Source: Lepeophtheirus salmonis (lineage: Eukaryota; Arthropoda; Copepoda; Siphonostomatoida; Caligidae). From it: 64,000 bases of DNA. The DNA lies in NCBI RefSeq assembly GCF_016086655.4, contig NC_052142.2, positions 7,196,422 to 7,260,421 on the forward strand, written 5' to 3'. Each line of letters starts with the position of its first letter. Position 1 is the first letter of the stretch. The notes beneath the pieces are model-generated. The model did not search any database. It saw only the letters and a program-made list of their open reading frames with translations, and had not been told where the DNA came from. Positions 54,461 through 64,000 of the stretch are shown here, piece after piece. A program made the translations under genes and the position numbers.

Positions 54461-55254
54461 TAAGTTTTGGAAAAAGTAATTTTGTATTTTTCCCTTTATG
54501 TTAATTTTTTATAAGAAGTGTTACAATCATCCGATATAAGTAAAGTAGGCCCTGTTCTGTTTGATAACTTGTTGCAATCGAGAATCCAACTTCATAATAC
54601 CATTTTCGTAGAAGCCCTTGTCGCTATTGGCAAAAAACCATTGACGATCAATTTTCACAGGAATCTATTGTTGCCAAATTTGTAATCCCATTTGTGTTGG
54701 CCATAGATAGAAACAGGTAGTTGTCGCTCGGTGCAAGGTCTGGACTGTAGGGTGGCTGCATAAGAACTTCCTATCTGAGCTTCTGGCGCGTCATCGAAGA
54801 TGTGTACGGGCTGGTGTTGTCTTGATGATGTCTTGTTGTCTCCTATTCACAAATGCTGTCCTTTTCTGTTCAATCGCCAGCTTCAAACGGTTGAATTGTT
54901 CACAGTAGAAGCCGAATTGAGCGAAAAAAGATATCGTTCGAACCATTGTTGTGCATCACGAACTGAAAAAATATTACCCCCACATAAATGGTAAATTTTC
55001 TTGGTTTGCTTTTTTCTATTCAGTTAGTAAAAATGTAAAATATGGCAAATTTCTTCATTTGACACATCCATACTCGACGCACGATAATTCACGACTGAAC
55101 CGGCCGAGCGCAATTCTATCGACAAAAGACTTTATAGTATACACTCATACGTTTACAATGATTTATCGTATGATCCGTTGTGATCAATAATGAGCCAGAT
55201 ATACTTAGTTTAAAAAAAGGACGGATAATACGAAATTATTTTTCCCACAACCTA
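54461..55254 (-). mobile_element. Mariner element with both ends, internally deleted
   Basis: About 794 bp against roughly 1.3 kb for a full mariner. The ends are inverted: the minus-strand start (from 55254) reads TAGGTTGTGGGAAAAATAAT then TTCGTATT, and the plus-strand start at 54461 reads TAAGTTTTGGAAAAAGTAAT then TTTGTATT. The transposase begins MDVSNEEICHILHFY at about 55080 and continues to SVRDAQQWFER. It then jumps to LKLAIEQKR and a frame-changed HQDNTSPYTSSMTRQKLR, EVLMQPPYSPDLAPSDNYLF and LSMAN. Counting from HQD to PSD fits the DD34D mariner layout. The deletion removes the first catalytic Asp. Dead, but potentially mobilisable if the ends still work. Confidence 0.82.
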
Positions 55255-55259
55255 GTATT

Positions 55260-56140
55260 CTTTTCCACCTAGAATATAGTTTGGAATGACTTTGTTCCAT
55301 CCTAAACTCTACCCCAAAAAACACTCTTCAATTTACGAACAACCAAAAACTCATACGCTAAAAAGGGATAGGATTGAAATCGCTATATAATTGTAAGTTA
55401 TTTTTAGAATTTGAGTAAAAATGAGTATCGAAATTGAATTAATTCATTCATATTTCATTGCTAGATATGGAGTGGAATTTTTTAAAATTTCCTTCCCTCT
55501 TTTACTCGATTGCAACTAATCTAATTAACTTTCTCGACAGCTAAGCTACTTTTCTCCCGAGCATTATTCAAAACTGTCAAGGTTAAAATTTTAATTTTTG
55601 GTTTATTTTTTTATACATATCAAAAATGCTTTTAATTTATTAACTCTACATATTCTATGAATGAAGTTTCTTACATTTCTTCATGCCTCAATCAAGTTCA
55701 TGACAATGAGTAAGGAGCCAATAGTCAACAATATATTTCAAAATAGACTCATGACCCTTCATCTGTGATTCCTTAATCCTACATTTCTATAGATTATAGA
55801 TAAGCCAGCAGTAAACATGTGATATCTACAGCAAGAGGTCGTAGATGGTAAATTTATCAAAGTTAAAAATGTTATTGGCAATGTTAGCGATCACGGACAG
55901 GAGGAGTTATAAGATATGAAATAAGATTTTTATTTTTTATAGTTCTCCATGAAATTTTTATTTTATATTGCTTAGACTTATTTTATTAAATTATTTACAT
56001 TACAACGGATCCCAATAAAGTTATGGTTTACTTTCAAATGTTGCTTATTACGAAACAAAAAAATATAGACTGTAGATTTTTCAAAACTTATAATATCTCT
56101 CATAAAACTTAGTTTTAGTTTTCAATATTTCATTTTTTTA
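55260..56140. other. Non-coding stretch before glutamate receptor exon 2
   Basis: AT-rich with no recognisable repeat. It ends in a T-rich acceptor tract. Confidence 0.5.
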
Positions 56141-56147
56141 TTTTTAG

Positions 56148-56293
56148 ATGATCAAAAGGATTCACCATCTGAGTTAGCTTTTAAATATGCTATTTACTCA
56201 TTAAATAAAAAGGATGATATAATGTTGAATAAGACCATCACATATGATATTCAATACGTTCAAAAGGAAGATTCATTTAGAACTACACAGAAG
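56148..56293 (+). CDS. Kainate-type ionotropic glutamate receptor, exon 2
   Basis: 146 nt between TTTTTAG and AAG|GTAAAT. Joined to the single base left by exon 1 it reads DDQKDSPSELAFKYAIYSLN, then KKDDIMLNKTITYDIQYVQK and EDSFRTTQK. This is the start of the amino-terminal (LIVBP-like) domain of invertebrate kainate receptors: ELAFxYAxxxIN, then a short loop, then YDIQYVxxDDSF before the Cys that opens the next exon. Reading frame, splice sites and family alignment all agree across a 14.9-kb gap. I searched by eye for exon 3 (an FGP-containing segment) up to 64000 and did not find it, so the gene probably continues outside. AMPA-type is less likely. Confidence 0.85.
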
Positions 56294-57710
56294 GTAAATG
56301 TTATTTAAGTATACATGTAAATGGAAAACTATTTTAATCTGTAATTTTTTGTAAAATTTTTTCTATAATATTCGTCAAATTATTCCATTTTTACAATATT
56401 AGAGTGGTTTCACACATTAACCGACGTTTCATAAACCTATGTATTATAATGCTTCTCATGAACATACTTACAAATATTAAATTTCTGCCCCAACAGTTTA
56501 ATGAAATGTATGTTTTATTTTTTATATTATACTTCCCATGAATATATTTACAAGAAAGTAGATTTTATACTCAATATCTTTAGAAAAAAATTGAATCAGT
56601 ATTTGGAAATCAATCATTAGTTATTCATTTTTAAATTTATAATGTCAGGAAAAAGACTAAATGTTCACGAAATAGTTCAAATTCTTGACAATATTAATTT
56701 ATAGCAGACAAATTGGTATATTCACACAGTAGTTCAATTAGGGAAAGTTACGATTTCAGAATAAAAATTTTTGAGCATCCACAAAAAGTTACACAAGTCA
56801 ACGAGTCTGAGTTAAACAAAGTAGATATGCTTTGGTCCGAAACTTCAGAAATTAACTTTAGCTTCTCCGAATTTAGTTCATCACCTGATGCATGTCACTC
56901 ACTGAAAGTTATTTCGTTGTTTTCAAAATAAAAAAACCCGGTAAAAACTTAAAGTTTCTTCAATTTCGTAGACAGTTAAATCGAAAAGCTTCTTCAAAAA
57001 AATTAATCAAACAAAATAAGTGTCAAAGAAAATGTTCAAATAAATTTCAGTTCAAATCCTGTATGCATTGTTGGTAAACAGTTATCTGTATATATCTTAA
57101 AATCAGACATTTTAGAAGAAAAATACCAACAGTGCAAATCCTGTGCTAAAAAGAAAATTATTTATAATCTTAAGTATACCCTTATAAAAAATATCGGTTT
57201 TAAACAAAATAGTTAAGCATTGCAATCTATTAATGATCATATACTTGATTCATCTCCTGAATCAAACCATATATTTTAACTTTTTAAATCTAATTCAAAA
57301 TATTATCCAGGTATAAGATTTTATCATTTGGAAAAACGTGAACGTTAAAAGATTCTAGGGACCCAAGTTAGTTTTAAGTAAAAAAACAAAACAATTATAG
57401 GCTCAATAAATAAATTTTGATTAAAAAAAAAATATTTAAAAAAACATCAGGATATCATCATGATTAAAATAAAGATTAACAATTTATGAATAAAAAATAA
57501 GTAAAATTGATTAGTGTGAGTCAAGAGTCTCTTATTCAGAAATGTTTTAAAATTTACAACTACTAATTCGACTAATTCGGCAACACATTTGAGGCTCTGG
57601 GGGAGACAGTGGATGAGGTTTGTTTTCAGCTCATTCACAACTTTACCAGCCTTGACAAAATGCAAATAATGGTCAAAATGCATGTTAATAAAGGTGAAAA
57701 ATGTATAAAA
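56294..57710. other. Non-coding stretch, possible intron 2 of the receptor
   Basis: It begins with the donor GTAAATG. Frames such as CSNKFQFKSCMHCW near 57030 and QCKSCAKKKIIYNL near 57130 look like a broken, unrecognised element. No receptor exon was seen. Confidence 0.4.
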
Positions 57711-57711
57711 T

Positions 57712-57713
<2 letters not shown>

Positions 57714-57763
<50 letters not shown>
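57714..57763. repeat. 50-A homopolymer
   Basis: An uninterrupted run of 50 A, preceded by several AAATGCAAAT/AAAATGC motifs (57650-57713). It could be a retroposed tail or simple slippage. The length may be an assembly estimate. Confidence 0.95.
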
Positions 57764-57765
<2 letters not shown>

Positions 57766-57995
57766 CCAGTAAGAATTAGATTAAACGGAGGATTGAGTGC
57801 AAGTAATGGAGGTATAAGAACCATTAATTAATGTCGCCATGAATTATAAAGGGAAAAGTACTTGGATATTCAAAAATATATTATATTCCTATTCCAACCA
57901 TAGCTATTTAGATTTTTTACAATCAGTTTTTTTCTCTATAAATATAAACGGGGATCCAGTAAAACTTATTTTCAATATATTTACATTCATTCGAA

Positions 57996-58208
57996 GTGAA
58001 AGAACGTCTTTCTAAATTGACAATGCCTAAGATGGTGGACCCCTCAGTGCTCATTAATGAGCTCAATAGCACCAAGATTTGGACTTATGTTCCTGAAATA
58101 AAGTATTTGCTATGCAAGCATTGCAACTTTATTGCTAAAGCCAAAAGGATATGTGTCCTAAAGCAGCATAGGCGCACTGCCTATTATAAATGTCAGGCAC
58201 AAAAATAA
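57996..58208 (+). pseudogene. BED-type zinc finger fragment of a CGBP1-like hAT element
   Basis: Seventy codons (or 61 from the inner Met at 58023). After a short N-terminus, WTYVPEIKYLLCKHCNFIA has the CxxC pair and KQHRRTAYYKC follows. In CGBP1-like hAT proteins this is C-x2-C...H-x5-H. Here the last His position is Tyr, so zinc binding is doubtful. The frame stops at once into a tandem-repeat region instead of a catalytic domain. The matching C-terminal part lies 2.7 kb downstream on the same strand. Confidence 0.5.
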
Positions 58209-58219
58209 TGTAAAAAGTG

Positions 58220-58760
58220 TTCATTATAAAACTAGAAACGGTGGTATTTGAACCTTGAAAGACTCCTTCTAACACCATACCCATTCAATCAGCCTTTCTT
58301 GAGTGTATTGGAAGAATAAACCAGCGTGATGGACTCATTGTAACAAAACACCCAGTCAATCAAACTTATTTGAGTGTATTAGACGAAAGCGCTGTAGTGT
58401 GGTATTTGAAGCTTAATGGGCTGATTATAAAACCATACGCTTTAAGCATAAAAGACTAATTGTAACACCACACAAATTCAGTTAGACTTTTTTGAAAATA
58501 TTAGAAGAAGTGATTTAGTTTGGTATTTCAAGCTTAAAAGGTTCATTATAAAACCATACTCATGCATTTTGTAACTTATAGAGCTCATTGTAGTACAATT
58601 TTTTTTAAAGATATCAAGAGTTTTGTTTTATAGAAAGGGCGCATTATAACAAATCACTTAGTCAATCAGGCCTCTTTGAGTATATTTGAAGAAGGAGCTG
58701 TAGTGTGGTATTTGAAGCCTAAAGGGATCATTATAAAACCATGTTCAGGGGCCAAAAAGG
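58220..58760. repeat. Degenerate tandem array, about four units
   Basis: GTGGTATTTGAA-like starts at 58241, 58399, 58520 and 58705. Each is followed by GGGCTCATTATAAAACCATA-type sequence. Interleaved blocks read CATTGTAACAAAACACCCAG, CAATCA, then TTTGAGTGTATTAGAAGAA. Unit length varies (121-186 bp). Confidence 0.6.
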
Positions 58761-58769
58761 TAGGTCTCT

Positions 58770-59535
58770 TGTCATCCTAATGTTCTGAAAATGAACGTTA
58801 CAGGTGATCTAACTATTAAAAGAGAAATGTATTTTATGTTTTATTTAATGAGTCTATACAACCGATATGTAACTGAACTCATGAAGGCTACAACAATTAA
58901 TAAAATTACGAGGCACTTCCAGGAATTTTTATAAATCCTAATTATCAAATGTTACTTTTACAGATAGTTATCTTATTATATTCAAAAGGGCATTTCAAAT
59001 CATGATTACTGAGCCTTATTCTCAACTCATGAAAGAAGAGCAAGACTTTATACAGAAATATCCATATATTTGACAATGTAACAAAAGTAAAATACAATTT
59101 CCTCATGATGTTGATCATATAAGTTATGGAACAACATCCATCTATAATGTTATAGTTGAGAGATTTGACTAATAAATTTTGGTAATGAGAAAACGTGGGG
59201 ATAAGTCCGCATGAAACTGATGATTAATCACTCACAACTATAGACTTCCAAGTAAAATAACATATAAAATATACAACAGTGTATGATTCTACAAAAAAAT
59301 GCTGGTTTGTTGAAATGCCAAAGAAAAATCTTAATGTTAATGGTAATCAAATGAGTAATAATTATAATAGAGCATTGACTATTTGGAAAAAAGGTTACGA
59401 CTAAAATTAAATCAGAGGATCAGTCATAAGTGGATAATACTTATAATGACTTAATTCAAAACGGAATTGAGGAAATAATTTCAACACAATTACAAGAAAA
59501 AACTAATCACTCAACCTATATATATGTATATTTTT
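58770..59535. other. Non-coding stretch
   Basis: No recognised protein. Confidence 0.45.
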
Positions 59536-59539
59536 TTCT

Positions 59540-59697
59540 TAATGTTCTTAAATTGGTTAGATGGAGTTGCACTGATTAAGTATAAGTAAACATTATAGCA
59601 TTATAATTACTCCATCTAACCTAGAAATCTTTTGGTGAAATCCATATACATATAGTATATTTCTTTCGCTAGGAATCACCGGAGCACAAACGTACAC
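59540..59697 (-). mobile_element. tRNA-derived SINE, copy 4 (5' truncated)
   Basis: The reverse complement contains CCGGTGATTCCTAGCGAAAG, ATATACTATATGTATATGG, TTTCACCAAAAGATTTC, TAGGTTAGATGGAGTAATTA and the complete 3' end (ACTTATACTTAATCAGTGCA, ACTCCATCTAACCAATTTAA). The tRNA head is cut off. Confidence 0.7.
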
Positions 59698-59699
59698 AC

Positions 59700-60870
59700 A
59701 TCAAGTTTGAGAGAACCAATATTTTGTTTATTACTACAAATTTGGCATTCAAAAATGTTATAGTTTATTGCAACAATAATTATAACAGAAATGCTTCTAT
59801 CCATTCGGATAAAGGAAATATCAGATATGGATATGTTAAGATTTCTTTTAGAGACTTTAACTATTGACATAACAAGTATCATAAATGATAGACAATATGG
59901 AGTTTCCCAACAGGATTCCCTATCACCTTCAACCATTACTCCAAACCTCCTTATTCCTAATCGACAAAAGGGTGCAATAAAAACTCCAAATAAATCAATC
60001 TTGTCCACGTTACCCTACGCTAACATGTCGATGTCATCGAAATATTGTTTTACAGGTTTTTTGGACTAGGCGGAGACATGAATATTTTAATGAATTAAGT
60101 ATAAGGAGGAAATGGCTGGAGTCTTATACCAGCTCAATTAAAAAGTATGATACAGTAATGTAATTACTATTATATATACATGGACTTAAACCAAAATATA
60201 GCTTGTACAATAGGGGGACCACTCTTAAAGCTATGTAATAGTATAAATATATCTGAATATCACTCATTTTATCTATATTTTAGTAAAATAAAATATAAAT
60301 TACTTAGATGTATGAAAATTACACGATATATGGACCTCAAAATATGCAATTAAATGCGCCACTTATTAAGAAATAATAAATCAAACAACCCGTTATCATT
60401 AAATAAATTTATATTTCGAGGCCAAATTAATATCATAGAGCTTATTTCTTCTCAGATCTCAACTTCTTTACCAGCTACCACGTCTGTAGAACCAGTACCT
60501 TACAATTCAGAAGAGACATGAGAGAGAGAGATGTTGCTGATACTCATCAACATGAATTGAGTAAGGAAAGACGACATAAAATAGTTTATACAAAATTATT
60601 AAAAAGGCAACCATTAAACATCACAATTGTTTGATATATATCTAAGAAATAAAAATATTATAAAATTATACAACATGGTAAAACTGTCATGGGGGTCGGA
60701 CAAACCTTACAACTTGTCTGTCTATTCCAAAACCCGAATGATGAATACAGGGGAAATATAGGGCACATTTATTTTAACAATTTTTTTTTTAACCAAAGAC
60801 CGGGATAATGTTGTGAAAAGAAAGTAACTTGGACCCCCCACAAATAATAAAATTATTTTGGGAATAGTTT
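59700..60870. other. Stretch with unrecognised short frames
   Basis: Overlapping frames on both strands at 59676-60069 (92 and 110 codons) show no motif I recognise. Probably non-coding or element debris. Confidence 0.4.
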
Positions 60871-60879
60871 GGCAATTAG

Positions 60880-61182
60880 ATGTTAGAGACATTAATGCAT
60901 TGTTACACCAATACACGTGTGTTATTATTACCCAGTGTTTTATTATGGAACAAGGAATACATTGGCTCTCTGCTCTCTCGTGCAAGTGTCCCTGGCAGGA
61001 AGGAAGATCCCAACACCATAGCAAGCTTCAACTGTGCCTCCATGACATCCATGGTCTGTGAGAGGGCCTTCAGTGTTTTCAATGATTTCCTTACTAAAAA
61101 GAGGAATAGGCTGATCGAGGACCATCTGAAGGGCCAGATGATAATTCAATGGAAGAAGAACCTACTTAATGAGATTTTTTAA
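60880..61182 (+). pseudogene. hAT transposase C-terminal dimerisation fragment
   Basis: The last part of a 100-codon frame reads FNCASMTSMVCERAFSVFND, then FLTKKRNRLIEDHLKGQMII and QWKKNLLNEIF. The S-x-x-CERxFSxxxxxxTxxRxxLxxxxL pattern is the diagnostic hAT C-terminal region, including the catalytic Glu. Together with the BED finger at 58.0 kb and a hAT-like terminus at 61289-61308, it suggests one decayed element whose middle was replaced by other repeats. Confidence 0.7.
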
Positions 61183-61288
61183 TTATATATATATTTTTTT
61201 CCACAAGAATATATCTTATTTTACCAGATTCATTTGCATTTTTGGCCTTTTTCTGCATTTTCATTTGCATATTTAGCTCAATTTATAT

Positions 61289-61308
61289 ACATTATTTGGA
61301 TATCACTA
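61289..61308. repeat. Candidate right terminus of the 58-61 kb hAT element
   Basis: Read inward, TAGTGATATCCAAATAATG resembles the TAGTGATnTCCGAATA-type ends of CGBP1-like hAT elements. TGCATTTT/ATTTGCAT motifs lie just inside (61225-61270). They mirror the ATGCAAAT motifs at 57650-57713, but a left terminus and target duplication were not found. Confidence 0.35.
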
Positions 61309-61405
61309 GTTATAACTATGAGAGGAAATAGTATAAATTGTGGTTCTTGGTAGTTCTGGTTTATCGGTTTATTTTATTTCGATTGATCTTTTCGACAGAA
61401 CATTC

Positions 61406-61616
61406 GGATGTATGGATCTGCATCCCCTAGTTTATCCAATAAATTAATATCTTTTCATTGGAATATCCTAGGAGTACGCATATTACTTTTAACTTAATGT
61501 TCAGTGATGTCGTCTCTTTGGAGGTAGTCTTTGCCTCACTCCTTAGCTCTTATCTCGATGAATGAAAAGATCATTTATTGTGGAGATACACTTTAACATT
61601 AAGGTCTGTGATAGTG
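61406..61616 (-). repeat. Interspersed repeat E, copy 2
   Basis: Inverted counterpart of 40570-40793. The end motifs CACTATCACAGACCTTAA and GGGATGCAGATCCATACATC are kept at similar spacing (about 191 against 198 bp). Confidence 0.35.
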
Positions 61617-61619
61617 CCT

Positions 61620-62020
61620 TTTAATCTTGTATATCATCGTTTCAAGAATGCAGAAGCCGCTGCAAATCTTCTATAGAATCTTGTATACCCTTATGATAAC
61701 TGAGGAGTAACGTATTAGATTTAGAGCAAGAATAATCAAATAAAAAACTAATGAGAAAGAAAGCGAGTTCTCAGCTTCCAGCTACTTTATTGAAACTCAT
61801 GAATCTATTCCTCCAAAAGTCAGCTCTATTTTATATTCTATTCAAAGAAAGCTCTTTCATCGATTTAATTCCTTTAATGTCCTTGATATACATAACAAAC
61901 TAATTAGTCATCTCTAACAAATTAAAAAGTGATATTAATTCCATATATAAGGCTGAATTCATGCTATACAGAGAACTACACATCGAGTCAACTTCAATCT
62001 GCACTTCCAATTCCCCAATA
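61620..62020. other. Non-coding stretch
   Basis: No recognised protein or repeat. Confidence 0.45.
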
Positions 62021-62021
62021 C

Positions 62022-62172
62022 TACAGACGTAGTTAGCACTAACTACGTCATTTTAGCTGTTGCAGTTTCTACAAAAGACTGATAAGCACCGGCCTAGGAC
62101 TTAAAATTTTTATTAGGACTGCATTGATATGACTGCATTCTTCTTCTTGTTTGTTTAGACCGATTTAACATA
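62022..62172 (+). mobile_element. MITE family R2, copy 5 (right part)
   Basis: Contains the central palindrome in perfect form (GACGTAGTTA, GCAC loop, TAACTACGTC), then ACAAAAGACTGATAAG, CACCGGCCTAGGACT and TTTAGACCGATTTAACATAA at the right end. Confidence 0.6.
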
Positions 62173-62559
62173 ACCTAATAGTAGTCGATTTGAGAACCTT
62201 CACTATCATTGAAAAAGTGAAAAACGATATTAGACCCCTAAGATCATCCCTAAACAAATAGATGGAAAGTAGGATTCTTTCCCATATATATAAAAAAGTG
62301 AGTAATGCATTTTCCGTATTAGTATATTTCTGACAGAGTTATGAGGTATGGGTTTATAATATTGGGAATTTGGAAATCCCAAAACGTTTATAGATCACTC
62401 TTCCTCACAGCTGGTTTTGTCGGGAATACTTGCAAAATTGTAGTTTCTATTTCTATTTTCACTACTATATTCTTGGTGCTTGTATTATTCAAAAAAAAAA
62501 AAAAAAAATGTAAAAATCAAAATCTTAATTTTTTTTCATCCAATATACTCCCTGTGATT

Positions 62560-63560
62560 TGTTGAATAATGGAATAAGAGTGATCATCATTTTGAAAATT
62601 AACAGGAACATTTTCAACAATAATTTTTTCAGAGCCACTGATTACAATTATACGAAATCTATTTATTGATTTTACAACATTAGGATGAGATTTAGGATAT
62701 ATTTAATTTTGATAAAAAGTTTTCAAGGCAATCCTGATTTAGATAAGAGGTCAGCCCATAAGAAAGCCGCATTTCATTTTTTAAGTCTTTATACAGAGCC
62801 ATTTCGTTGAAATAATAATGCCTTTTTAGTATGGCATTACGATAGATTACTTCCATAGGATAATTTCGTTATTGTATTTCCTTTTAATTTGTTTCATTTT
62901 TCCTACCACATTTATCTTTGAAAGTAGAATTCCACTTTGCTCCTCATAATTAATCTCATAACCACACCCTAAAGTTTTATTATAGGTCTAGAATCGTTCA
63001 AGACTTCAAACCTTTTATCTACAACTTCGATCAAATCAGCAAATTTCTGTTTTGATTGATCCTCCTCATTTAAAAGTCAAATTGTACTAGGTGTTGTATG
63101 ACTAAATAAATCAGCGGCTGGCCAAACCTGAGGTATCGCATTTCCAACTACATTTAAATAATCATAAGTTAATTAATGGCATATTTGAAGCTCCTCATTA
63201 TGCTTATCTAATATTTTTTAATTATCTCGATTAAAATATGAGTTCCTTCCTCTAATTGGAAGTCCTCATCAATGAAATTATTTCTCAATAATTGAGGTAC
63301 ATCAGCAAACGCATATACAAGTTTATTTTTGTTGAATGGATTGGAAAAGTATGTTTTATCTGAAGATAATCCTAATTCTGTCCTAAAGTGAATATTTTTG
63401 AGTAACATATCAGAAATCATTCCAATAATACAATTGCATTATTTTCCAATTCAAAAATAACATTGAAAAGTAGCTCTTTTGTAACTAGACAATCACAGAC
63501 GAAAAAAATGGGTTGCTTCCAAGGACTTATCAATCCACGAATAAATATAACCTGAGTTCG
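62560..63560 (-). pseudogene. P-element/THAP9-like transposase, frameshifted
   Basis: Read on the minus strand from 63560: FIRGLISPWKQPIFFVCDCL, then VTKELLFNVIFELENN. After a frameshift at about 63425: MISDMLLKNIHFRTELGLSS, DKTYFSNPFNKNKLVYAFAD, VPQLLRNNFIDEDFQLEEGT. A stop follows, then ADLFSHTTPSTI, a stop, LLNEEDQSKQKFADLIEVV and DKRFEVLNDSRP. Later parts are shredded. The order (WKQP strand, ISDM with the second catalytic Asp, FAD-VP-LL-RNNF, then a helical GTP-binding-like section) is that of P-element-type transposases. The first-Asp region and THAP finger are absent. An AG/GT-like boundary at about 63554 may mark an old intron. Inactive. Confidence 0.65.
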
Positions 63561-64000
63561 AGAGATAAAATAAGAGTAGTATTAATTATCTGCGAAAAAT
63601 ATAATAATTGTGTCAAAATAGTTTCAATATAAATTTTCATGATATTTGGAAAAATTATCGGATTTTTTTCAAATAGTAGACGATTGAATTTATAACTTAT
63701 TTCGGTAAAAATAATTTAATTTTTAAATTGTGGTAAAAAATATATTTTTCTAACTGATGGGAATATCATATATATACAAAGGGGTATACCAAATAAATGA
63801 TTATAAATGTAAAAGCAAGAAACTGTTTCCTCGCGTTTTTCAATATATGTCATGAAAGGATAACTGTTTTGTTGGTTATGTAAATGTTCAGGCGTTGATG
63901 GATGAATCACACTGTTATACAATGAATCCCTGGAGTTCTTTGACATCATCATGGATAGATAAACCGAATGTAGCTTGAACCATGATGCTATATTAATGTA
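63561..64000. other. Right edge, unassigned
   Basis: A 78-codon minus-strand frame (63716-63952, MMMSKNSRDSLYNSV) has no motif I recognise. It might be more of the P-like element or chance. Confidence 0.4.

Larger units (their letters stand above)
41227..56147 (+). other. Glutamate receptor intron 1 (14.9 kb)
   Basis: Donor GTATGTTTTT at 41227 and acceptor TTTTTATTTTTAG at 56147. The intron holds an R2 MITE, three mariner relics, a P-element-like fragment, a hAT fragment, an R1 MITE and repeat F. Nothing within it looks like a skipped exon of the receptor. Confidence 0.75.

Noticed and set aside
57447..57824. 125-codon minus-strand frame with a poly-Phe stretch
   Set aside because: Held open by the 50-A homopolymer; the flanking residues match nothing I recognise.
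59676..60069. Opposing frames of 110 and 92 codons
   Set aside because: No motif on either strand and no splice context; not called as a gene.

Overview
The window is AT-rich eukaryotic DNA: short spliced exons with GT/AG introns, long non-coding stretches, many decayed DNA transposons, a tRNA-derived SINE, and no operons or ribosome-binding sites. The mix of mariner/Tc1, hAT, P-element-like and LINE remains around arthropod-like genes suggests an arthropod. A sea louse (caligid copepod such as Lepeophtheirus) is my best guess, but that is an inference and not proven by the sequence.

Two host genes are supported. (1) A complete five-exon gene for the protein phosphatase 2A catalytic subunit lies on the minus strand (start codon at 21578, stop at 16953). 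Introns 1-3 are tiny (51-65 bp). Intron 4 is 3.5 kb and isolates a 73-nt last exon that encodes the conserved TPDYFL tail. (2) The 5' end of a kainate-type ionotropic glutamate receptor gene lies on the plus strand. Exon 1 (41142-41226, signal peptide) and exon 2 (56148-56293) are separated by a 14.9-kb intron full of transposon fossils. The rest of the gene would lie beyond the right edge.

The remainder is mobile-element debris. The best preserved element is a hAT transposon at 29541-32719, with matching terminal inverted repeats, a perfect 8-bp target-site duplication, and a broken transposase gene with a 56-bp intron. Other hAT pieces are at 3.6-4.2, 10.0-10.2, 23.9-24.3, 48.5-48.9 and 58.0-61.3 kb. 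Mariner/Tc1 pieces are at 11.6, 15.4, 25.8-26.9, 27.0-27.2, 42.5, 45.3-46.0 and 54.5-55.3 kb. P-element-like pieces are at 46.4 and 62.6-63.6 kb, and a LINE endonuclease/reverse transcriptase fragment is at 7.8-8.7 kb.

Comparing the window with itself by eye gives several short interspersed families. R1 is a TA-flanked MITE with a 98-bp internal dimer carrying TGACGTCA palindromes (3 copies). R2 is a MITE with an internal palindrome (5 copies). R3 is a short repeat often found beside R2 (4 copies). There is also a tRNA-headed SINE (4 copies). R2 and R3 copies sit within 200-500 bp upstream of the PP2A start codon.

I found no CRISPR array, prokaryotic feature, rRNA or convincing functional tRNA. 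Boundaries of repeats and fossils are by-eye estimates unless stated otherwise.
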